64,000 bases of DNA, taken from NCBI GenBank assembly GCA_020746875.1, contig JAGTJL010000001.1, forward strand, positions 3,596,001 to 3,660,000, read 5' to 3'. The position numbers and the translations under genes were made by a program. This DNA comes from Rhexocercosporidium sp. MPI-PUGE-AT-0058 (Eukaryota; Ascomycota; Leotiomycetes; Helotiales). Numbering within the stretch: position 1 is the first letter of the stretch; the number at the start of each line of letters is the position of its first letter. This document shows, in pieces, positions 1-10,289 of this stretch. The notes beneath the pieces were generated by a model. That model ran no database searches. It saw only the letters and a program-made list of their open reading frames with translations, and was not told the DNA's origin.

Positions 1-474
1 GATACCCAGATTCTCTCTGCACTCCTTGATAGAGCCTCGAAACGCTGCGAGCTTCTTGTCTTTGCCGAGCCATGTTCTGCGAGATACTTTCAAAACGCCA
101 CTTACAGGATTCAGTTCACCCTTCAGTAAATCGCCAGAAACGGAACTGCCTAAGTCCTCGATCGTTTTTGTGGCTCGGTCTATCATGTTGGGTAGATTTC
201 GTAGAACATCTTGCGGAATCCGAGATCCAAGGCCACGAAGGCTTTCGAGGGATTCGTTCACGCTTGTTAGCACGACTTGAAGATCCGCAAGCTGGTTGAT
301 GTCAATATCTAGACTCTGACAGCGGGTCTGCAATCGATTACTGACTTCATTCAGTAGAGCCTTCAGCCCCGTGGGAGCATGGCGCAAGGCTTGAAGCTTG
401 TCTAGACCTCGTACGACCGTCGTCGCTGCTCCGATCAATGCGACGATGCTTGCAGAGATAGATAATGGATCCAT
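1..474 (-). CDS. HeLo-like N-terminal domain protein (5' part only)
   Basis: Read from the ATG at 474 on the minus strand, 158 codons stay open to the window edge, so the C-terminal part lies outside. The protein begins MDPLSISASIVALIGAA, the hallmark start of the fungal HeLo-like / PigL_N domain found at the N-terminus of NLR-type (STAND) and ankyrin proteins. Those proteins act in non-self recognition and regulated cell death. A leucine-rich helical pattern follows (GLDKLQALRHAPTGLKALL), as expected for a four-helix membrane-targeting bundle. No intron is needed in the visible part. The downstream effector architecture (NACHT, ankyrin or WD repeats) cannot be seen. I am confident of the domain and cannot judge the full gene. 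Confidence 0.8.
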   Translation of the reverse strand, partial: MDPLSISASIVALIGAATTVVRGLDKLQALRHAPTGLKALLNEVSNRLQTRCQSLDIDINQLADLQVVLTSVNESLESLRGLGSRIPQDVLRNLPNMIDRATKTIEDLGSSVSGDLLKGELNPVSGVLKVSRRTWLGKDKKLAAFRGSIKECRENLGI

Positions 475-1783
475 GGCGACGAAGGACTTCGTCGCATTGT
501 TTGACAGAGGCGAGAAGACAGGATGGCATGTTTGAAGAAGGACAAAGAGAGGAAGAAAGCTCAACAAGACGACGCGAGGTGCTGTACTTGGCACAGAGCC
601 AGCCTCGAGGTCACGCATGGCACGTCTCAAAAGGTCATGAGCGAATGAGATATCTGGGGTAAAGGCTTATTTTGAGGCTGAGGCTAGCGAGGGCAGATTC
701 ACCGCATCTTGCTCATATGATAGGGAATCTTGGGAAAAGTAAGCAACCATGTATGAGAAACCATGAAGAATATCAAATGGCCTTTCGTCTAGACGAAGCG
801 AATTCCAGTGTACAATAAATTCTCTACTCGGTCCCTAGATCGACATCAAAACAGCAAAAACAGCCCCAACGAAGCCCATAAACCAAACCCAGGTAACACT
901 TTCCCAGAATCACTTCCAGTCACCGGACTCGGCATCAAACTCGGACTCGCAACAATTGTCACGTTCCCTGGGGAATCATGTTATTCAACCCTCCAGCAAG
1001 CGAGCTCGCATTCGTACACTGCCCAAGCTGGTATAAAAGCTTCCAACCAGCGCATCATAATCGCCCTTGCCACATCGGCATCCACGGGACTTGGAGCAGC
1101 AAAAAATCCTTCTTCCTCGCCAGAGAGCGAGCAATCTGCGTGGGTACATTGATTGACTCCTGCATTGATGTCATCGTCGTAGCTGAAGAGGCTGATTACT
1201 TTTCGTTGAAAAGTGCTAAGTCTACAACCGCGCCGCCTGTGAGGCGTGAGTGGATGAAGGGTGGGTTGCTGCAGTTTGATTAAAAAGAGGCTATGAGGGG
1301 TGTTGATGTTGATCCGATAACCGAGAGGGGGTACTCAATGGTACCATGATTATAGCAGGATCTTTGAAACCCCCTGCAGTCGTCTTGTAGACCCAGGGGT
1401 AGGGAAATTGGACCACAGATCCTCTCAAGATTCTAATAGCTGGGATAGATGCTCAACTCTATTGCAGGTTACTCCTAGTGTGCCGGCTAGGGTGTAAAGG
1501 AAGGGGCATGAGAAACAACTCGAGAAGAGCGAAAGGCAATTGAATCGGAAACGAGTCGAACTATAGCCAGAGCGTAATAATATATCAGGCGCCACTCATA
1601 GGTAGGACATATTCAAAATATTGTTCCGTCACAAACTGCTTTTCCCCTCCATATTTACAACTTATCAACCAACAAATTATAAATCCGCAGATCGTGATTC
1701 GTTATCGTCCAATGTCCCTAATTCATTCGAAAGATCCATGCAATTTCATATCCAAACACAGCATACGCAAATCGGCAATTGGC
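475..1783. other. Intergenic region, no well-supported gene
   Basis: This is the promoter side of the HeLo-like gene and the 3' side of the channel gene. Open frames here are short and none has a convincing start with splice sites. The only coding-like trace is a minus-strand frame at 846-1240, listed separately. Confidence 0.5.
846..1240 (-). other. Coding-like frame ending in a GPI/TM-like hydrophobic tail
   Basis: One minus-strand frame is open for about 85 codons, hits a single TAA at 983-981, and then continues in the same frame for 44 codons to a TGA at 848-846. The last part is a Ser/Pro/Thr-rich linker followed by a hydrophobic end (GFGLWASLGLFLLF), which resembles a GPI-anchor or tail-anchor signal. 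The first part has four cysteines. I found no start codon or splice pair that clearly joins the pieces. It may be a small spliced secreted protein, a pseudogene, or chance. Confidence 0.2.
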
Positions 1784-4071
1784 TTAGGAGCCACTCCCGT
1801 TCGCCTCCCCACCATTCTTCTTAACCAACTGCAACAGCAACTCCTTCAACTCCTGAACCTCGACTCTCAAAGCCTTGACTTCGACCGTCGCCTGGTCTTC
1901 CTCAACATTAGGCTTGACCTGGGCGACTTTCTTGTCCCATCCCTCGGCTTCGAGGTCGATTTCTCCAGCCAGCTGCTCCCACTCCTCAATAGTGTCATCG
2001 TCTTGCTCGCCTCTCTTTCGGTTGCTTCGCACTCTGACTGCGCTACGGGTCTCGAACCACGCGGCGATCATTAGCAATGGGCTGTAGAGCAAGGCCATCA
2101 CATAGTCATTTAGCTTGGCGTATTGCTTGCGTGGCATCCACCATTCGAAGGGGATAACGAGGCAAAATATCTCGACTAGATTGAGAGGGGCGATGAAGAC
2201 ATTCTCATCTGGTGCCCGGACGAATTGCATCGTTTTCTGGGAGAAGAGAGCCATGTACTCGTCGATTGCATTGTCCGTGATATCCTCGTATGCGGAGTTG
2301 TAGAGGGCGATGAGGATATTCAGCAAGACGACCATGATCAGGAACGCAAAGATGTAGTAGAGGATTAGACCAAAGGGTGGTGCGAAGTTGTCGAAGCCTG
2401 AGAAGTCGGGAGATTGCATCACGGCATTGGCCATGGCTTGGAGAATGAAAGATGTTGCCTGAGACTTGTTAGTATAAATTTGTGACGGATCTAGGCAGAG
2501 GACTTACATCTTTATTACTATCCGCATTGTCCATGCCAACGAAGGCTTGCAAGAAACCGACAATGATTACGATGAGCAGAGCGAAGAAGATGAGTGATTC
2601 CTTCATCATCACTTTCAACACCACCAGCATAGCACCAAAGAAGCGAATCGAATCGAGGTAGAGCAGAAGTCGCATCCAGAACATGGGAGCTGAGAAAGCT
2701 ATTGCGGTCAGCATTTGAAGCCTCGTCTACTTCAAACAAGACTTACCTAGGAAATTATAAGATAGCTCATTGAAATCCTCCCTTTGACCCCTCTTTCCAT
2801 CCTGATTTATAGGATGACTGAGCGCAATAAATCTGGTCACCAACGACGTAGTGAGCAAGGCATAGAGAATTAGATTGAAGACATTCCAGAAGCCAATATA
2901 GAATCGCCCGACTTTCCAGAATTTGGAAAATTCGTCACAGAGAAAGCCAAATGTGAAAATGTAGAGGATAACTTCCACGATATCTAGATCTCCAGTTTTG
3001 TTGACCGTGTTGATAGCACCAGTGTACAGACCGAGGTAGATGAGAGAGAAGACGACTTGAGTGGCATTCTGATAGACTGGGGCCCGCATACGATCCGGAT
3101 CGACGTGTGTCCAGTAACGGGTGTCAGATTTCTGTTTGTATTCAACGAAGCGACTTGGGTCGTTCTCGTCTTGAACCAACCAGCCACGCCAGAGGTAATT
3201 AACGCATTTCTGTTATAAAGTGTTAGCGCTGGTTCTCCAGCTTCTCGTTGATTTAGTGGCCCCGAGATCAAGACGCCTTAGGGGTAGTACTGTGTCGTAG
3301 AAAGAAAGTACAAACCTGGTATCCTGAAGAACCTGTAACCATGAGAGCGTGCAAGTCCACGGCTCGCTCAATGACATTGGCAGGAGAAGTCTGCTCGCCA
3401 TCTATCATGATAGAGTAGCGCTTGAGAAGGATATCCTGCAAGAGGTATTCCTGGTTCTCTTCTGTCTCAATGCTGTGTCTCCATCAGTTCCATCCAACCT
3501 CCAAGGTCCCCTCAAAAGAGAATGTATACGCACAGCTGCTTCGCAATAACCTCACATGCAACAGCCCTGATATTATGTAAATCGGCATCCCACAGCTCCA
3601 GCATAGCCTGCTTCTTGAACCAGCGCTTATTGACAAGCAGCGCATACACCACGCAGGAGGCATAATCATTGCCCTCGACCTCGCCGGCTTTCCGCGCAGC
3701 GTTAATGACGCCGTGCGTGATTACCCGACTATGCGATTCGGTGATCTTGTCCTCCTCCATCTCGCAGGGTATGCATTCCTCGATCAGGTACCGCAGACGC
3801 AGCGCGACCTTTGTGACTTCGGGCGCAGCGATGGCAGAGGGAATCGCATCTTCGTGGTAGCTGGGCAGAACTGCATTGCTCTCATTAGCTTCAAGGAGAC
3901 AATTGACTGTATAGTAAGGAATCTCTTACGACGACGAGCCTCATCTCTCCACAGATGCTGGTCCGCGCTAGTTCTTCCATCAGCACTGCAATGTAATGTT
4001 CGTCTTCTCTCTCGCGGGGTAGCTTCAACTTACCTGCCATCCAAGCCAAACAGCTTTTTCCATTGCACCAT
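1784..4071 (-). CDS. yvc1: Vacuolar TRP-family cation channel (YVC1-like)
   Basis: Seven exons on minus: 4071-4034, 3985-3930, 3870-3534, 3472-3316, 3209-2747, 2698-2508, 2458-1784. They sum to 1917 nt (638 aa) with all GT..AG phases consistent; yeast Yvc1 is 675 aa. The family releases Ca2+ from the vacuole on stretch, hyperosmotic shock or cytosolic Ca2+ rise. The N-terminal helical domain (about residues 30-210) precedes six hydrophobic segments. The last pair flanks the pore (FGLILYYIFAFLIMVVLLNI is the S6-like helix), and the TRP-box-like NSAYEDI follows. The acidic tail holds QDDDTIEEWEQL and ends in a heptad-like helix (VKALRVEVQELKELLLQLV). The start ATG gives MVQWKKLFGLDG. It lies in tandem with the SPF1 gene on the same strand. 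Confidence 0.93.
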
Positions 4072-4603
4072 CTTGCCCTCCTTTGCTATAATTGAAACAG
4101 CAATAGATGGATACCTCCTGTTTCTTCCTAAAAACGGAGAGTAAAGCAAAATCTTGCAGAAGGAATGGCAGGCTGGCTGCTGCTCCAGCTAGCTAGCTAG
4201 GGCTTGCTGCTGGCTGGTATCTCCACTTCCTTGATCTCGAGCCAGAACGAAGCCAGACTCTTGGCGGCTGGCGGGACGAGCTCAATGGCACCGAAAGATA
4301 TGACGTCGGATTGGCTGGGGTCGCCAGAGTCTGAATTAACACACATACACTTATGATTCGACGCGCGTGAAGATTGACTTTATTGCCCGCGGATCACCAA
4401 TTATCGTGTGTCGAGGTCTGGCAAGGACTGAGAAGCTTGGAAGGAGAAGGACAAATACACCTTGGCATGGCTTCAGTACCATATCACTACCTACAGAACG
4501 ACACCATCATCATCATCATCATGTGGTAGTACAAAATTCCTAACAACAACACATGCATTCTATGCTACAGGTCTATACTCTTTTGTACACACGGTATTCA
4601 TCA
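4072..4603. promoter_or_regulatory. Intergenic: yvc1 upstream region and spf1 3' flank
   Basis: These 532 bp separate the yvc1 start from the spf1 stop. They must hold the yvc1 promoter and the spf1 polyadenylation region. A (CAT)6 run lies at 4505-4522. I see no other gene. Confidence 0.5.
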
Positions 4604-7600
4604 TCAAGCTGCCAACTGCTTCTCAAGCTCCGCAATGACCTTGGCGGACCTCTCCTCCTCCAGTCTGATATGCTCCAACCTAGCATCTTCGATCCTCTTC
4701 TGCTCTCTAGCCAATTGATCTGGTCGTCTAATGGCGATGTCTTTGGGCTTGTAGTCGCTGAAAGCCATCTTCAAGCCCTTCTCAATGACCCAGCAGCCAA
4801 GGTAATCGACAATCATCGTAACTGTCATGGTTGTCTTGAAGTCTGAAGTGAAAGGAACCAAGCGCATCTTCTCGTTGATCTCAGGAATGAATTCCGTTGA
4901 GCAAGAGAATGCGATCGCGGAAACGCCAATGATACCCCAGTACATCCCACGGTTCTCTGATAAAGCCTCACGGAAAGGTCGTCCTTGGTAGTTGATGGCA
5001 AAGGTCGAGATTTGTTGAATGAGTTGCAGGAGGTACACAGCACTGTTCAACAAAGAAGGCTGGAATTCTCCCTCGAGATCAATGTCAGGATCACGTCTAT
5101 GTAATTGTTAGCTAAGATAGATGTACGGGAGTCATCTGAACTTACGGGGCAAGCTTGTCGCAGTACCGAGCGATGTAGATGAGAGTGACAATGTGGATGG
5201 CAAATTGGCCAAGAATAGATCCAATAATGTAGAAGTTGAAGATGTTTGGCTGAGGACGTTCCTTGGACAGACCTTCGACCGACTTGGCTCTAGAGATTGA
5301 CAAGAAGCAGACGCTCATAAGCATACCACTAATCGTCACTTGACCATCTCCGAACTTGATACCCTCGAGGTACAGAACACTGAGACTGTACGCACTGATG
5401 AGGCAGTTAAGAGCAAGAATCTTGTACATCTGAATGGTAGCCACAAGAGTGCAACGGCCTTGTCGGATGATGTTAGGTATCGCAATGACATTGCTAAGCT
5501 TGCTGGTGAATGGTGCGGCAACGGAAGCATCACCAAGTTTGATCGTTGGAGGCTCATCTTCGTCAAGCTCAGCGTCCATCATGCTCTGTGTGAACTTGTC
5601 GGCCAAGCTTGAAGCTTTCTTCTGATTTGGCGTTTGCTTTTGGCTATCGATGATGGCTTGAGCGCCAGGGGATGTGATGGTCTCGACGGTATTTCCAGCT
5701 GCGGCAGTTTCATTGAGTGCAACTGCGTTGCCTTTCTTTTCGGATTCACGCTTTACAGCGGCATCATAATGAGGGTTTGTAGGCCCAGGAGGGTACAGAT
5801 GGGCGATGAGAATGGGTACAGGTGGGTTTGGCTGGTTGAAGCGCTTCATCATAGACACTTGCTTCTCATAGAGCTCCTTCATCTTGGTGTTTCTGTAATG
5901 CTCAGCAATTCTGTTGAGGTCATCTTGGGAGCCGTTCAACAAGGCAACTCCTATATGGGCTTGCTTAAGTGCTCCAACATCGTTGGTGCCGTCACCAGCC
6001 ATGAGAGTATGATATCCTAGGTCTTTGAGTCCCATCAAGATTTCTTCCTTCTGCTTTGGGGAAACCCGGGCATAGACCCAGGTATAACGATAGATGGAAG
6101 GCAATGCGACTTGGCCCTTGAACTTTGCGAGGGCGTATCCAGTAACACAAAGATCATTGTTTGCAATTATCTTGGGATCCAGTGGCTTGGTAGGGTCAAC
6201 GGGAATGCTGATCAGGTCATCAATGCTTCTCCAGACCAGATTTTCTCCCGAGTCGTCGTGTTCTGGGGCGTCTAGAATCAGAACATCTCTATCAACAATC
6301 TCCACCTCGTGGGCGACATGGCAAGCGGTCAAGGGGTTATCTCCGGTGATCATAACCACTCGGTGACTGCTCTCGTTGAGCATTTGGACGGACTTCTTGG
6401 CATCATCCTTGAGAGGGCAATGCAAGACTAGGAAGCCAGCAAAGTGTAAATCAGCTTCGACCTTCTCCCGTTTCAGTTCGTTGATCTTTCCAGATCCGAT
6501 TTCCGATTCAGTTGAAAGATGCTTGTAGGCAAGAGCGAGAACACGAGATCCTTTTCTTGTGAAGTACTTGAATGTTTCCTCGTAGTCTTTAGGAACTTTA
6601 ACCAGCATCTTCATGATAGTCTCAGGGGCTCCTTTGACACCGACGAATGTGCTTCGAATTTTCTTTCCGGTTTCAGGATGTTGAGCTACGATGGTGGCAA
6701 CGGAACTTTGACGTTTGAGAGCAGATGAAAACTGGAATCGCCGCTTAATCTGAACACTGTTTGAAGCTGTGGCTTGTTGTGATCCTTTGGCGGCAGTCAT
6801 GTGCTTGCTTGAGAGAATGTCGTTCTTACCAAGAGTCCAGCCGAGAGAAGAGAGTGTAGCTTTCTCCATGGGATCTCCAACAATGTCACCCTCATCAAGT
6901 TTTACAAGAGCATGAGCGGTTGCCAGAACAAGTGTGGTCTCAATCCCAGCTTCCAAAACCGGGGTAATATGGCTGTGGGCGCCATCTCTCTCTCGGGGAG
7001 TGTCAGCTCCAGAGTGACCAAGACCAAGACCTGCAATGCCCTCTACAACAAGATCTTCTCCCGTCAGAGTTCCAGTCTTATCAAAACAGGCAACGTCAAC
7101 TCGTCCGGCAAAAGGAATGCGGAACGGTTCAGTGCAGTAAATAGCATACTTGCTCAGTGCAGCCAGACTAGTGTTGACAGCGAGACTGAGTTCCATAGGC
7201 AGTTCCGGGGGTACGACACTAGTAACAATCAAGACACAGTCCAAAAGTAGCTTCGATCGTTTCCTATCCTTCTTCACGCCCTCGTCCCAAACGTACCAGG
7301 AAGCGGCGATTGCGAAGATCAACAAGAAGAGGATAAATAGGAGAGCCTCAGCATTGTTTGCAGAAACGCGCTCCGTAGAGTAAATCATAGTCCGAACCAA
7401 GCTTCCTTGGGATGTCTCAAATCCAGTCTTGACAACGATGGCCATAGCGCCATTATCGGGTGGCGTGGGAACACCAGATACCAATTTTGGTCGCTCTTCG
7501 TCGCTGTTCCCGTGGGTAATCTGGAGGACTTTGGTTCCTCCATAGAGGAAAGAGTTCTTATCAAGTCCTTCTGGCTCGAGTCTGGCGTCAGATGGGCGAA

Positions 7601-8672
7601 GTTGGACCGAGTCCTTTAACAAGGGAGTACTTTCTCCTGAAAGCATTGCTTCGTTCACAATGGCGCTTCCCTCAACCAAGAGCATATCACAGGCAACTCC
7701 ACTGTCGTCTTTGGTGCGGCCAACAGAAACCAGGTCTCCAGGAAGGAGCTTATCACTCTGAGTCTCCTCCCACTTGTTGAGTCGGTAAACCCAGATGTCA
7801 TAAGGCTTAATGGCCATGCCGCGGAACTCGTTCAATGTACGCTGGCGTTGCCACACAACAGTGCTCTCGAAAACGACCAACATGAAGAGCGTGAAGAGGG
7901 AGTAATACCAGTATTCGTCCAACATCCACAATCCAACACAGAAAATCTGGAAAACGAAAAACGGGGCAACTGCATGCTCTTTGAAGAGCTCGGTGAAGGT
8001 TGGCACCGGGATATCGAAGGTATTGTCGCCATAATGTTGGTGGATTCTCGAAAGCTCGGTGGCAGTGGATATTCCTCGGGACTTTTGGAAATGGTTGAGG
8101 AGGGGCTTTGGCTCCGAATCGATCGCATACTCGAGAGGGGAGAAGGAGCCAGCAGCAGCGTCGTAGAGGAAACGACGTTTTTGGAAGAGGAACGAGACGT
8201 TGGACTTGCCACCAGCCTACTCAAAATTAGCATTGCCTCCCACCTTCGGGCGCATATGAACCAACATTATCCCTAACAATCTCGCAGATATCCGGAGACC
8301 CGGCATTTGTGATTGGAATGACTTTGATGAGCTTTGCATCTTGCACTTTCGCAGCAGAAGTTGATGTGAAAAGAGATCTCAAATTCACGTTCCAGTGGGT
8401 ACACAGCCAGACCAAACTCTGCGCAGTGATGATAGTTCCGCACCAAACAAATGTCCATTCTTGAGCTCCAATATGCTTCGCATATAGTTCGTCTGAGAGG
8501 TAGTATCGAAAAAAGATGGGCCAAATAACGGCGAATGGCCAGACGTAGGTATGAAGATAAAGTGGTACTATACGGGATTAATTACTCGAGCTTCGTCCCA
8601 CGGATACGGATACTCACAAGGATTGTGGAGCGTCGCGGACGCAATCAACGGATTGTCCACGAGTCGAGCCAT
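4604..8672 (-). CDS. spf1: ER P5A-type P-type ATPase (SPF1/CTA4)
   Basis: Four exons on minus: 8672-8618, 8567-8266, 8216-5146, 5096-4604. They sum to 3921 nt, giving 1306 aa, the usual fungal SPF1 size. P5A ATPases sit in the ER membrane and remove mis-inserted transmembrane helices; loss disturbs Ca2+ and Mn2+ homeostasis and glycosylation. Visible signatures are the M4 motif VVPPELP (about 452-458), the actuator loop AMLSGES, the phosphorylation site DKTGTLT (D about 498), TGDN, and the hinge AGDGTNDVGALK. Intron 2 was placed so that GTTGGT..GAGTAG joins DN to AGGKSN, matching the conserved family sequence. The final exon ends in a charged coiled tail (IRLEEERSAKVIAELEKQL). The start MARLVDNP fits orthologues. 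Confidence 0.96.
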
Positions 8673-8681
8673 CTTTGCTTG

Positions 8682-8963
8682 TCAGGGCGATGGCTTTACA
8701 GAGAAGTTCTGAACATTGACATTTGAAGATGTATCCAGACCAGAAGGCGATGGCGTCGGCGTCGGCCGCCTGGGAATCTGCGCTAAGAATTCAGATGACG
8801 GCCCGATAATTTTCCACCTCAAACCCCAATAAGCGAGAAGAAAGGGGTTCGTTTGGCTTCTTTCAGATGCCATTTGTCTTTCTGTGGCATAGAAGTACTC
8901 AATGAAGGAGCGCAGTGCGGTGATATTTGGTGATGCCTCGGGGTAGTTTTTGGTTCTTTTCAT
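8682..8963 (-). other. Possible upstream ORF in the spf1 leader
   Basis: A 93-codon frame starting at the ATG at 8963 stops 9 nt before the spf1 ATG. No homology is recognised. If the spf1 transcript begins above 8963, this would be a long upstream ORF that could limit SPF1 translation. It may equally lie outside the mRNA. Confidence 0.2.
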
Positions 8964-10289
8964 CCCTGGTTTCCTTTCTCCTGCGGTTGTTCATTTCTTA
9001 AGCATCAGCTGATTGATTCCTCGTTTAAAGTGCCGTCAGTCCTTCCAGGTCTTGCCTTCCGGGTTCCGAGTCAGATCTAGAAATTCTGTACTGTACCACC
9101 GCAGGTCGTTGTGTTAGATATGACATATTTCATGCTAGCCAGCTTTTGAACTGTCTCTCGTGAATGAGCTTGATTCCGATAATCATCAGGTGACTGTTAT
9201 ACCCACCAGGTTTTCCGGTAAAGTACGCAATTCATTTCTCCAGCTGATGAGATGGGGTGTAAATGCACAGAGATTCTGGAGGCTCTCTCCTTCACCAGTA
9301 ATTTCTAGTCTTCCGGTTTCTTCGAGAGGAGGGGGTAATTGAGCAGAGTACCAATGTACGCAACATCTGGTCTTCTTACCCCGTCTGTGATATCGCTCAT
9401 GTCCATTTCCAATATTACTCACGATATAGGTAATTTATGCTCCGCGGGCATTTCCAAAGGTCCCTGAATTTATAAATTCTGCCATAGTAAGCGTAGTCAT
9501 ACTACTACGTACCACGAGATGATGGGTCTCCCACTTCACCCGAGCCAAGTTTCTCGACGTGTGAACTCATTTCCGGCAGTTTGGACAACCCACAGTAAGA
9601 ATAAGACTGTCCAAGTTTTCCATAAATACCATGCATAGAAGATCTTGCCTCGGTGCACCCGCTGCTAAGAGAACATCCAGTCACTGCAGGCGAGGGCCAG
9701 GTATTCACATGACTGAAAAATTAACCTTCGTCCGGTTCACGTCTTGGTCTTCCAAGGAGCTACTTAGTATTTTCGAGGCGAGGCGAGGCGAGGCGGGTTG
9801 GGTCTCTTCGGCAGCCATCCGGATCTTCGCGGTCGATCGACCTCTTCTTGCAAAGATCCTGGAGAAGGGCTTGCTTGATATTGCGGTAATCATAAATACT
9901 TCGTAATAAGCATAGGCATGAAACGCTGGGATAAACAAGATCTTGGTCTGCTTGCTCTTGCAGGAACTCGAATCCTGTCTGGCCAGTCGGATGCGCGGTG
10001 ACGTCAACAGGGCTGGGTAGGACCTAGATGCAAGCAACCAACTGTACATCCACCCATACCCCTCCATCCACAAACCCAATCCAATCCGCGTGAAACATGT
10101 TGCTTGGTTATTCAGAGTTAGCAGCCTCCTCTTCTCTCTACGGCAATACATAAACACAGGCACGTTCTTACAGACCTCACATCTTCTCATGATTGCGCCA
10201 GAAGAGTACTTGTGTTACAGTACACCCCTCACTTCGCCAGACTCTGCCCCGCCATCACAGCAAAATCAACATAATACAGGTCACCCATC
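8964..10289. promoter_or_regulatory. Divergent promoter region between spf1 and phospholipase D genes
   Basis: The region lies between two divergently transcribed genes and should contain both promoters. A (GAGGC)4 pentanucleotide run lies near 9775-9795. Antisense frames such as 10190-9705 show no domain and are not called. Confidence 0.5.

Noticed and set aside
9950..10050. T-arm-like hairpin with a TTCGAGT loop on minus (possible tRNA)
   Set aside because: The presumed acceptor stem has no partner upstream and no A-box or anticodon stem fits.
9705..10190. 161-codon minus-strand frame
   Set aside because: No domain, and it overlaps the expected pldA promoter.
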